DNA of 64,000 nucleotides. Source: Sciurus carolinensis (Eukaryota; Chordata; Mammalia; Rodentia; Sciuridae). The stretch is from NCBI RefSeq assembly GCF_902686445.1, contig NC_062220.1:111772643-111836642 (forward strand). Reading direction: 5' to 3'. How positions within the stretch are numbered: the first letter of the stretch is position 1; every line of letters starts with the position of its first letter. The translations under genes and the position numbers were made by a program. This document shows positions 49,629-59,929 of this stretch, in pieces. Below the pieces are notes generated by a model. It saw nothing but the letters and a program-made list of their open reading frames with translations. It had not been told where the DNA came from and did no database searches.

Positions 49629-50565
49629 TGAATGGGGTAGTTTTCCTAATTTCTCTTTCTGAAGATTCATCACTTATGTATAAAAATGCCTTAGATTTAT
49701 GTGCATTGAACTTATATCCCGCTACTTTACTGAATTCACTTATGAGATCTAAAAGTTTTCTGGTGGAATTTCCTGGTTCCTCTAAGTATATAATCATATC
49801 ATCAGCGAACAGGGATAGTTTGAGTTCTTCTTTTCCTATTCGTATCCCTTTAATTTCTTTGGTCTGTCTAATTGCTCTGGTGAGAGTTTCAAGGACGATA
49901 TTGAAAAGAAGTGGTGAAAGAGGGCATCCCTGCCTTGTTCCAGTTTTTAGAGGGAATGCTTTCAGTTTTTCACCATTTAGAATGATATTAGTCATGGGCT
50001 TAGCATAGATGGCCTTTACAATGTTAAGGAATGTTCCCACTATCCCTATTTTTTCTAGTGTTTTGAGCATGAAGAGGTGCTGCATTTTATCAAATGCTTT
50101 TTCTGCATCTATCGAAATAATCATGTGATTCTTGACTTTAAGTCTATTGATATGGTGAATTACATTTATTGATTTCCTGATGTTGAACCAACCTTGCATC
50201 CCTGGGATGAAACCCACTTGATCATGGTGCACTATCTTTTTAATATGTTTTTGTATGCGATTTGCTAAAATTTTGTTGAGAATTTTTGCGTCGATGTTCA
50301 TTAAGGATATTGGTCTGAAATTTTCTTTCCTCCATGTGTCTCTGTCTGGTTTAGGTATCAGGGTGATATTGGCTTCATAGAATGAGTTTGGGAGGGTTCC
50401 CTCCTCTTCTATTTTATGGAATACTTTGAGAAGTATTGGAATGAGCTCTTCTTTAAAGGTTTTGTAGAACTCGGCTGAGAACCCATCTGGTCCTGGACTT
50501 TTCTTTGTTGGTAGGCTTTTGATGACTTCTTCTATTTCATTACTTGAAATTGGTCTATTTAAATT
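49629..50565 (-). pseudogene. L1 ORF2 reverse-transcriptase segment (inverted half)
   Basis: About 312 codons of continuous L1 ORF2 on the minus strand, from [16 protein letters not shown] to [11 protein letters not shown]. It carries the reverse-transcriptase core: the [13 protein letters not shown] segment, [68 protein letters not shown] and the catalytic FADD box (codons 49798-49809, residues 165-168 from the Met at 50301). The endonuclease domain lies upstream and is absent. The frame runs past the insertion edge into flanking DNA, where the residues are not L1. It is broken by the inversion, not by stops. Confidence 0.93.
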
Positions 50566-51976
50566 GTGAAAACTACCCCATTCACAATAACATTGAAAAA
50601 AATAAAATACTTGGGAATCAATCTCACAAAAGAGGTGAAAGACCTCTACAATGAGAACTACAGAACACTAAAGAAGGAAATTAAAGAAAACATTAGAAGA
50701 TGGAAAGATCTCCCATGTTCTTGGATAGGAAGAATTAATATTGTCAAAATGGCCATACTACCAAAAGTGCTATACAGATTCAATGCAATTCCAATTAAAA
50801 TCCCAATGATGTACCTTACAGAAGTAGAGCGAGCAATTATGAAATTCATCTGGAAGAATAAAAAAACCAGAATAGCTAAAGCAATCCTTGGCAGAAAGAG
50901 TGAAGCAGGGGGTATCACAATACCAGATCTTCAACTCTACTACAATGCAATAGTAACAAAAACAGCATGGTATTGGTACCAAAATAGAAAGGTGGATCAA
51001 TGGTACAGAATAGAGGACACGGACACAAACCCAAATAAATACAATTTTCTCATACTAGACAAAGGGGCCAAAAACATGCAATGGAGAAAAGATAGCCTCT
51101 TCAACAAATGGTGCTGGGAGAATTGGAAATCCATATGCAACAGAATGAAACTAAACCCATATCTCTCACCATGCACGAAACTAAACTCAAAATGGATTAA
51201 GGATCTCAGAATCAGACCAGAGACCCTGCATCTTATAGAAGAAAAAGTAGGTCCAGATCTTCAACATGTCGGCTTAGGACCAGACTTCCTCAACAGGACT
51301 CCCATAGCACAAGAAATAAAAGCAAGAATCAATAACTGGGATAGATTCAAACTAAAAAGCTTTCTCTCAGCAAAGGAAACTATCAGCAATGCAAAGAAAG
51401 AGCCTACAGAGTGGGAGAAAATCTTTGCCAATCATACTTCAGATAGAGCACTAATCTCCAGAATCTATAAAGAACTCAAAAAACTCTACACCAAGAATGC
51501 AAATAATCCAATCGACAAATGGGCTAAGGAAATGAATAGACATTTCACAGAAGAAGATCTACAAGCAATCAACAAACATATGGAAAAATGTTCAACATCT
51601 CTAGTAATAAGAGAAATGCAAATCAAAACCACCCTAAGATTCCATTTCACCCCAATTAGAATGGCGATTATCAAGAATACAAGCAACAACAGGTGTTGGC
51701 GAGGATGTGGGGAGGAAGGTACACTCATACATTGCTGGTGGGGCTGCAAACTAGTGCAGCCACTCTGGATAGCAATGTGGAGATTCCTTAGAAAACTTGG
51801 AATGGAACCACCATTTGACCCAGCTATCCCACTCCTTGGCCTATACCCAAAGGACCTAAAATCAGCATATTACAGAGATACAGTCATATCAATGTTCATA
51901 GCTGCTCAGTTCACAATAGCCAGATTGTGGAACCAACCTAGATGTCCTTCAATTGATGAATGGATAAAGAAACTGT

Positions 51977-52030
<54 letters not shown>

Positions 52031-52059
52031 ATGGAATATTACTCAGCCATAAAGAATGA
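50566..52059 (+). pseudogene. L1 ORF2 C-terminal segment (non-inverted half)
   Basis: About 497 codons of open ORF2, starting at [19 protein letters not shown] and ending [10 protein letters not shown]. It continues the inverted half with a short overlap. It includes [46 protein letters not shown] and the C-x3-C-x7-H-x4-C motif (Cys377, Cys381, His389, Cys394 counted from 50566). Near the end a (TA)n/(CA)n expansion in frame adds a run of alternating Tyr/Ile followed by HTH. The first codon is GTG at the inversion junction and is not a true start. Confidence 0.93.
51979..52030 (+). repeat. (TA)n(CA)n microsatellite inside L1 ORF2
   Basis: About 42 bp of TA followed by 10 bp of CA. The older copies at 33055-33066 and 16070-16083 show only a short TATATATACACAATGG, so the tract expanded here. 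Confidence 0.95.
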
Positions 52060-52195
52060 TAAAATTATGGCATTTGCAGGCAAATGTATGAAATTGGAGA
52101 ATATCATTCTAAGTGAGATAAGCCAATCTCAAAAAACCAAAGGAGGAATGATATCGCTAATAAGTGGATGATGACACATAATGGGGGGTGGGAGG

Positions 52196-52285
52196 GGTTA
52201 GTGTTAGGGTTAGAGTTAGGGTTAGGGAGGGGGGCAAGAATGGAGGAAGGAAGGACTGTATAGAGGGAAAAGAGGGGTGGGAGGG
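52196..52285 (+). repeat. G-rich 3' UTR tract with telomere-like TTAGGG units
   Basis: Inside the L1 3' UTR: GGGGTTAGTGTTAGGG, then TTAGAGTTAGGGTTAGGG, then G/A-rich polypurine to about 52305. G-runs of this kind are usual in L1 3' UTRs. Confidence 0.85.
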
Positions 52286-52439
52286 GTGGGAGGGAAGGGA
52301 AAAAATAACAGAATGAATCAAACAACATTACCCTATGTAAATTTATGATTACAGAAATGGTATGCCTTTATGCCATGTACAAACAGAGAAACAACATGTA
52401 TCCCATTTGTTTACAATTAAAAAAAAGAAGGATACAATG

Positions 52440-53850
52440 AAGCATGTGAAAGCAAAATAAGCAAACATTAATTATAGAAAATTCTGAGACATTTAGCATA
52501 CAAAATGTTCAAACAAAAGATAGCTTTAAAATAAAAAAATGATATTTACAAGGCCTGTAGGAATGTCATATTTAGAATTCAAATTTATAGACATTCCACT
52601 AAAAGTCAGGAGGGAAAAACTGTATTCATCATAAGCTTTAATGTTCCATTGCCAAAGAGAACCAGAACTAAATACTAGTAGGTAAAATAAATTAAAAGCA
52701 GATTTATTTACAGAGCTTCATAAAGAATGAGACTGAGTTCTGAAACAGTAAAAAAAAAGTAAGATTGGGGATAATATTAATTAATTTAATACTTAAAATA
52801 TGTCCATGAAGAATCTTCAATGATCCCTGTTTCATCAACACAGAAGTTAAGGCACTGAAAGTTCAACTCAGGAACTGAAAATCGCACAGCTAATTGGCGG
52901 CAAACCTGAATTATCCAATTCCAAAGTCTAGGCTCTTATATATCACGTATATCTTTATGTGTTGCCAATTAGAAAGTGGTATAGCATTATTTAATTCTCC
53001 ATGATGGATATCTGTGCCACACAATTAAATTTCTCTGTAGTAAAAAGAGAACACAAAGTGTAACTCAAGTGGGTAGAGCGTTAGAGGAAAATGATAGCAG
53101 TGTGTATTCCCTATCATCTACTGGTATAAGGGAAAGTAAGAAAGAAATAGAATCAGGTCAACATTTGCCAGGTTGATGAATTTAAAGTAGGTGGTTCTTT
53201 GAAGAATTTGAGGTAAGTGATTATAATTCCTGATATACATAATCTATCCTGTGTGCAGTATACAAAAAGAAGTCACCAAGAAAAGAGGCAGAAAAAACAG
53301 TGAGAAGAACATGATAATAGTCCCAGTGAGTCATAATGCTTACTGCAATGGTAAACACAGGACTCTTGAGGGAGGATCTAGGAGAAATATTAAAGAAGTA
53401 ATACTAGACTAAGGAACTGATGGAACGACAGATTGAAATCAATGTAGCTAATTTTCTTGATTAGAATCTGAGTGGAAAACTTCTACCTATTGAAACAGGC
53501 AAATTAGGATTGTAAAGCAATTTCTTAGATATGCTAAGCTTGATTGAGAAAAATCAACCACAGAACTGTTGCATTTTGGTTAGAGACTCTTGAAGGATGT
53601 GAGACAGAAACCAGGAGTCAGGGAGTGCAAAATTGGTAAGAGTACTGGCTAAAGACAGAACATTGGAGAATATGGGTATCATCCACATTAAAGAGAAGGA
53701 GGAATTTATGAAAAAGGCAGAAAAATGAAAACTTAAGAGATAAGAACCATAAGAGAGCTTAAGTATGGAAGCAAAAAGAATTGAGAGATCAGAATTTAAA
53801 AAAAAAAAAAACTGAATAAACTGAATAAACAAATAAAAGCACCACACACA

Positions 53851-53885
<35 letters not shown>

Positions 53886-54213
53886 AAACTTAACAGACTG
53901 AAATATAGTACAATAAGGACTACTAGAATCCAGTGCTTTGGGTGGGATGTTGATCACCTGACAATTTTTTCACAGTCCTTTCAGTGCAGCTTTAGTGGTG
54001 GCAGATTAAAAACCCTGAATTATCAGACAAGAAAGGGTTGAGGTCAAAGGACAGACTGTGCTTGCAGCAAGTTTGGATGGGAAAGATCGGCCGTGGGGTG
54101 GACAGAGAGGAACAGTAGAAATATAAGAGGGTGAGATAAGGAAGAGAGGACATTGTTCTTATTATTGCTTTTAATAAGATGTTTCCAGTCCTAGAGGAAA
54201 GAGCTAAAAGAAC
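52440..54213. other. No gene recognised
   Basis: Contains the CA/poly-A tract at 53847-53888 and otherwise unassigned sequence. Confidence 0.5.
53847..53888. repeat. (CA)n followed by poly-A
   Basis: About 20 bp of CA repeat, then about 25 A. It may be the tail of a lost SINE, but no SINE body was seen upstream. Confidence 0.9.
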
Positions 54214-54226
54214 TCATGAAGTTCTT

Positions 54227-54296
54227 TTTTTTATTCTTTTTTAATTTTTTAATTTTTTTATTTTTACAGATGCATTTTGATTCATCGTACACAAAT
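54227..54296 (-). mobile_element. Very short L1 3'-end insertion (antisense)
   Basis: A T-rich run (reverse poly-A), then TTTACAGATGCATTTTGATT and CATCGTACACAAA, is the reverse complement of the L1 3' terminus seen at 33415-33462. It is flanked by TCATGAAGTTCTT (54214-54226) and TCATAAAGTTCTT (54297-54309), a 13-bp duplication with one mismatch. Confidence 0.82.
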
Positions 54297-54866
54297 TCAT
54301 AAAGTTCTTAGATTTCAGAAAAACTGTGAGCAAAATTGGAATCCAAGTACATTCTCTGTCAGTGTTAGATGTAACCTTTTAGGAGTAAGTGAATTAGACC
54401 AGGGTTATTTGATGGGGTCCATCGACCAGCAGCAGGAGCGTCACTTCCTATAATGAATTAGAATCTCAGGGGATGGGAACCAAGAATCTGCCAGATACCC
54501 AAGTGATTCTTGTGTACTTTAAAACTTGAGAAGGCTTGTGATGATTAAAGACATCACAAAGTGGCACAGGAAGATTGCTGCAGACAAGATTTCAAAATCC
54601 ACCATTTAATCAAATTTGAATAAAGAACTAGATTGTCCAGGAAATTACACAGATATTTGAGAAAGTGACCCTCTAGTTAGCAGCTTTTATTATGGGAGAT
54701 AAATGTGAAATCATTTTTCCTTTGGATAATAAAACTGCCGTTGCATTTTAAATTCTAATTTATATACTTATAAGAAAACTATATGTTAATTTTAGCCTAC
54801 ACATTTATGTTTATATTATAGTATATATATTTATATTTACAAGGTGATTTTTAAAAACTAACTTTT

Positions 54867-54965
54867 GGGACTAGGGATGTAACTCAGTAGCACAGTTCTT
54901 ACCTAGTGTGTGAGAGGCCCTGAGTTTGATTCCCAGCACTGAAAAATCCACTACCAAAAATAAAA
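54867..54965 (+). mobile_element. ID SINE (monomer)
   Basis: GGGACTAGGGATGTAACTCA, TGTGAGAGGCCCTGAG and TTTGATTCCCAGCACTG with an A-rich tail. This is the tRNA-Ala-like ID core. Confidence 0.85.
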
Positions 54966-55154
54966 ATGTTTCTCAGAAAGCCAACATCTCAAAACACTTC
55001 TGCTAGCCAAAGTTGAGCAAAATATTAAAAATTAAGAAGACTAAATTTTCAAGTGAGAATTGGCTTATTATTAAAGTGTACTCTGTATATAATATTATAA
55101 AATACATCTAAAATTAATTTTAATACCCACATAAAACTATTAACATCTATTGAC

Positions 55155-55660
55155 CTGTTTCCCATTGATGTGTCCCTGAGCCAACATGATGGAGTGTTGG
55201 ACCTACATTTTCTTCTAGCAGTTGTAGAGTTTCTGGTCTAATTCCTAGGTCTCTGATCCATTTAAGATGACTTTTGTACATGGTGAGAAATAAAGTTTAA
55301 TGCTTCTACATATGGATTTCCAGTTTTCCTAGCACCATTTGTTTAAAAAGTCTATCTTTTCGCCCATATATGTTGTTGGCACCTTTGTCTAGTATTGAAT
55401 AACTATATTCATGTGGGTTTGTCCCTGTGTCTCCTATTCTATTCCATTGGTCTTCATGTCAGTTTTGGTGCCAGTACCATGTTGTTTTGTACCTATAGCT
55501 CTGTAGGGATTTGAGATCAGCATCACTCTTTTTGTTCCGGATTTCTTTGGGTATTCTGGGTTCTTATTTTTCCAAATGAATTATAGAACTGTTTTTCCTA
55601 ACTCTGTGAGGAATGTCATTGGTATTTTAGGGGAAAGGAATTGCATTGAAACTGTATAAT
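55155..55660 (-). mobile_element. L1 ORF2 fragment (antisense)
   Basis: In + orientation: GAGCCAACATGATGGAGTG, GGACCTACATTTTCTTC, CTGATCCATTTAAGATG, TGGATTTCCAGTTTTCC, CATTTGTTTAAAAAGTC, GGTGCCAGTACCATG and GAGATCAGCATCACTC. These are the reverse complement of the ORF2 stretch also found at 50800-51330. It is truncated at both ends and decayed. Confidence 0.85.
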
Positions 55661-56559
55661 GTAAAGACTCTCTTTTCAATGATAACAGAGGATGAATGAG
55701 ATTATGTTTATTGGCAATTTATCAACCTTTACATATTATCTGACTCTTTGATGTTCTTTACTTCTTTCTGACTCCTTGTGCACTGTGCCTTTCCTGAAGA
55801 ATCTATTATCTCCTGAGGTGTTTACTATTCTGGTATGATTTACTTATTGAATTAGCAAATGAAATCAACTCATAATTGAGCCCATGTGTGAAAGTAGCAT
55901 AAGCTCCCAAGAAGATTTATTTTAAAATTCTAACATAGGATATAATTCCTAGACCAAAAATTAGAATAAACAAAAACTATGCAACCTTTTTTCTTTTGAA
56001 GTTATAAAATGTCAACATTTTAAAGTTTTAGTCTCCCTTTCTGTATGATAACAACAACTGAATATAGTGAAAGAGATTTTGGAGTTATTCTGTTCAATTT
56101 AAAATCAAGAATTCCTCTTTTATAGCTTTTCCTTACTCTAGATGACCTTGACCATGTGGATTAAAATGCACAACAGAACAGGATTTGAAAACATACTTAA
56201 GAAAATTTATAAAAACAAAATTTGAAACAACTTAGTCATAAATTTTGCTAGCCAGTTAAATCAAATATCAACTTTATCAGGCCCAGCACTCTCATTTTAG
56301 CCAATATTTTGTAATATATGTTTGAAGATATAAATTTAAATATAATTTAATTGAACATGAAATATCTACATAAGTTCTAATATAATTTATAGTGTCCTCA
56401 TTATAATGTATCTTAGAAGAAAAATTTTATGGAAAAAGTGTATTTCAATACTACAAGATAAAATGAGTAGTCAGTTGTTTGTATCTATTTATGACAAGTA
56501 AGTTTGGATTTAAAGAAGTGCAAAGATCATATCCAAATTAGTACAAAAATTAGAAAGTA

Positions 56560-56646
56560 AGGCTTAGGAATGTAGCTCAACAGTACAGTATGTGCTTAAC
56601 ATATGTAAGTCTCTGAGTTTCATCATCAGAATCAAAAGGAAAAAAC
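56560..56646 (+). mobile_element. ID SINE (monomer), decayed
   Basis: GGCTTAGGAATGTAGCTCA, ACAGTATGTGCTTAAC and GTCTCTGAGTTTCATC with an A-rich tail match the ID core with several substitutions. Confidence 0.65.
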
Positions 56647-57446
56647 TTCAAAGAAATGAAAATTTTAAATTAGGTACTAATATAAAAATTAAAGATCAAG
56701 TAAAAATAAGTTATATATTTTTTCTTTATGACAAGAGAAAAGATGAATGACTGTAATTAAATGGAGGATCTTTAATCAGAACAAGTGATGTATATAGAGA
56801 AAAAGAGATGTTTGCTTGAGACCTGAGTTTTTTATAAAGTGCAGTATCAAAATAAATTTTGTTATTATAGATGGGATGGGATAGTAACAAAACATCATAA
56901 GAAATATATTTTGTACCATGTGACTTACCAAAGACACATATAATCTTAAATATGATATTTTAATTGTGTATTAAAGGAGAAATAATATACAAATTAACTG
57001 AATCTTTATGGACAACATCAGAGTAATTCTAAAGAACAACAAGCAAAAACAAGTTAAATAAATAAATTTAATGTTTTTCAAATCATGCACTTTTTGATTC
57101 ATCTTCAATAATTATACAAATATGTAGACTGAAAATAGCATAAGTTTGATTCAAATTATTAATAAAATTAATGAGAGCCTTGCATTTATTTATGTGATGT
57201 TTATTTACTAATGCTAGGTATGAATATCCTACAGGGACTCTCAAATTGATTTTATTGTTTCTGCTTTAACTACACACTGCACAGTAAACTTTCTCAACCA
57301 ATTATATGACTGGAAAATGCCACCAAAAAAAAGTAATTCTGTTTTCCACATAGAATTTAAAAGCAATGTTATTTTACCTTCGTGTATTTTGAAGGACTGC
57401 TCCAAAGTATGCACATTTAGAATAGTAAAATTCTTCATAGAATTTC

Positions 57447-57488
<42 letters not shown>

Positions 57489-57687
57489 TGTGTGTGATTG
57501 AACACAGGGGCATTCGACCACTAAGCCACATCCCCAGCCCTATTTTGTATTTTCTTTAGAGACAAGTAAGCAACTCTCACTGAGTTGCTTAGTGCCTGAT
57601 TTTTTTTTTTTTTTCTTTTCTTTTTGGTACCAGGGATGGAACCCCAGGAACCCAGGGGTGCTTAACCACTGAGCCACGTCCCCAGCC

Positions 57688-57738
57688 CGCCCTCCCTCCC
57701 TCCCTCCCTTCCTTCCTTCCTTCCTTCCTTTCTTTTTT
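57688..57738. repeat. CCCT/CCTT polypyrimidine tract
   Basis: CCCTCCCT units pass into CCTT units and then a T-rich run. It occupies the linker between the SINE halves. Confidence 0.92.
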
Positions 57739-57802
57739 TTTAATTTAGAGACAGGTCTTGCTTAGTTGCTTAGGGCCTTGGTTTTGCTGAGGCAGGCAGA
57801 TT

Positions 57803-57826
57803 GGGAGTTCAAAGCTTTGAACTCCC
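57803..57826. repeat. Perfect 24-bp palindrome in the SINE
   Basis: GGGAGTTCAAAG followed directly by CTTTGAACTCCC. Outer arms GCTGAGGCAG (57786-57795) and CTGCCTCAGC (57827-57836) extend it, with a 7-nt bulge on the left side. Confidence 0.95.
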
Positions 57827-57888
57827 CTGCCTCAGCCTCCCTAGCCGCTGGGATTATAAGAGTGCCTGTATTCTTCATAGAATTTCTT

Positions 57889-58989
57889 ACTCTTCAGGTG
57901 TTCATGGTATATATTCTTCAATCGTTTAAATTTCAACCACATTCTTATATTTTAAAAACCTCTCTTTCAAATTGAATTCTTTAAGATTTCTTTGTTTTTC
58001 TTTTCTGTAATCTAGATTGACAAATATCCATCTTTATTTGCAATCTCTTGTGATCAATTGTTCGTTACACGGTGGCATTTCTTCATGACTGTTTCATTCC
58101 TTAAGCAACTTATATATTCTAGTAGTTAAACTCAATTTGTTCCACAGAATTTCATTGAATTGTAAGAAATTTTATAATAAAATTGGTTGGAGTATAGCCT
58201 GCCATGTAGATTATTTTTAAATGCTTTGCTATCTCATTATTCTTCTCATAAAATTATCATTGTTTCAATTGGATGAAAGATATTATTTCATCTGGATTCT
58301 TTCATCATTGTCTCAACACCTCTAACATTTAGTTTATTCATTTTCCTGCAATATTCCATAACTCATGAGAATTATTATATATATCTTACATAAAAATCAA
58401 AGCTTTTGAAATTTTAAATACAACAAAAGGAATATTTTGTGCTTTTACTCTACATATCAGAAGAAAAATATATTTTTCCTATATTAATGAGTACATATTG
58501 AAAAAAATGTTTACTTAATCTCAATAATTGTCTTGCTTCATTAAATTTTTTTGGAAGAGTAAACACTTTAAACAAGTATACCAAAACAACTTTACTTATT
58601 CAAATGAATATCAAGGCTTAACCTTTATTTTATATACGGGAGAAATTTTTAAACATGGGGAGTGAAATTGACCATTTATATTACATGGATGTATAAATAC
58701 ATCACAATGAAACCCACTGTTCCATACAATTATTATGCACTGATTAAAATGTATACATGTAAATATGTAGAATAATAAAATATTACAAAAAAGTTAAGCC
58801 CAATGCAGATATGTTGAGTTGGTGACTTTAATATTATTAGTTATTGGTATAATTGTTCAGAATAGTAAATTCCTAGAAATTTTCTAAGCAATAGTCATGT
58901 AGTTGAATATTCCCTGAGACATGCTATTCTTATGTGGGTTGCATGGCAATTCTTCATGAGTAAGACTGTTCCCAGCATGGCTATTGCAT
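57889..58989. other. No gene recognised
   Basis: AT-rich, with no supported repeat or gene. Confidence 0.5.
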
Positions 58990-59392
58990 TTGTTAGTTTA
59001 GTTAGTTGCTGTAATGAAATATATAAAACAATTAATTAATAAATAGGAAAGTTTTATTTTGGCTCATGATACTGGAAGTTCCAGACCATAATCAGAGAGC
59101 CCCCTTGCTTTGGGTCTTTTTAAGGTGAGAGCTGCATATCATGGTAGGAACACATGGTATGAACCAAACAAACAACTTACAACATAGACCACGAAGCGGA
59201 AGAAAAGAGAACAGGAAAAGGCCATGATCCTCAAATCCTCTTCAAGAGCACATCCCCAATGAACTAAGGACCCTCCACTTGGCTTCATCTCCTAAAGTTT
59301 CCATTGCCTCCAAAAAGCAGCACCCTAAGGACCAAATCTTTAACATGTGGTCCTTTGGGGGCATTCAACATCTAAACTATACAGTAGGTACC
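58990..59392 (-). mobile_element. Probable MaLR-like LTR (antisense)
   Basis: In + orientation, GGAAAGTTTTATTTTGGCTC, CCATTGCCTCCAAAAAGCAG, CACCCTAAGGACC and TTGGGGGCATTCAACATC resemble reversed rodent MaLR or related LTR 3' portions. The family is uncertain. Confidence 0.5.
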
Positions 59393-59444
59393 TAGAAGCC
59401 AATATCCATACCCATTTCATTCATTTACACCTGTCAATCATTGG

Positions 59445-59700
59445 TGAAAGCACCCAGAAAACCACTCCAGACTCAGGAACTCACACAACAGATTTTAATA
59501 AGCAGATGAACAGAGTGTTTGCCCTTAAGGGCGAGAGAAACAGAAAGAGCACTTAACAGGAGGGGAACTACACTTAAGTAGTGGGAACCCACAGGTTAAT
59601 TGGACCAATGACTAACCAGGAAGTTAACAATCTGCATTGAAAAATAGTGTGTGGGGAGGGGGCAGAATCAGGAGAAATGGCTACAGCCTTGTTCCTTTCA
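59445..59700 (-). mobile_element. Gammaretrovirus-like solo LTR (antisense)
   Basis: The 256-bp element has inverted termini TGAAAG...CTTTCA, typical of gammaretroviral (class I ERV) LTRs. A perfect 5-bp duplication ATTGG (59440-59444 and 59701-59705) flanks it. On the minus strand it shows a CCAAT box (GGTCCAATTA) and a TTATTAAAATCTG polyadenylation-like site near the 3' part. No internal retroviral sequence was seen beside it, so it reads as a solo LTR. Confidence 0.65.
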
Positions 59701-59929
59701 ATTGGTACAATTTTCTAAATTGTGAAGAATTTTCTAAATTGTGTCAAGGGTCACTTGAGTAATCACTGGCCTAAGGAAATTTATAAAAATAGAAATCACA
59801 AAAGCCATACTTTTCTATGTAAAAAACTAAATTATTTTAAATATATCACTAATTAAAGGATGTAATGTCATGGTTTGGGGAAAAAATGGTGGTTAACATT
59901 CACTGTATTAAAATTACTCCCCACTTGAA

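Larger units (their letters stand above)
49629..52425 (+). mobile_element. Young twin-primed (5'-inverted) L1 insertion
   Basis: A single insertion bounded by a perfect 14-bp direct repeat, AGAAGGATACAATG (49615-49628 and 52426-52439). The 5' part (49629 to about 50568) is L1 in the minus orientation. The 3' part (about 50569-52425) is L1 in the plus orientation and ends in a poly-A tail. The two parts meet in ORF2 and share about 18 nt of L1 sequence (AAAACTACCCCATTCACA). Both halves of ORF2 are open, so the insertion is recent compared with the other L1s here. Confidence 0.95.
57430..57888 (-). mobile_element. Antisense dimeric SINE complex with 19-bp target-site duplication
   Basis: Flanked by a perfect 19-bp repeat, ATTCTTCATAGAATTTCTT (57430-57448 and 57870-57888). 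Inside, in + orientation: a (TG)n tail (57449-57496), an ID half and start of B1 (about 57495-57592), then a second T-tail, ID half, a CCCT/CCTT tract (57688-57738) and a B1 half (to 57869). Two SINEs are nested or recombined. The B1 half contains a 24-bp palindrome at 57803-57826. Confidence 0.85.

Noticed and set aside
49628..50008. 126-codon plus-strand open frame
   Set aside because: It is the antisense shadow of the inverted L1 reverse-transcriptase segment.
52196..52228. Interstitial telomere
   Set aside because: The TTAGGG units lie within the L1 3' UTR between its ORF2 end and poly-A tail, so they belong to the retroelement.
57241..57559. Open frames with repeated Cys/Val or Thr/His
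   Set aside because: Translations of the (TG)n tail of the antisense SINE.
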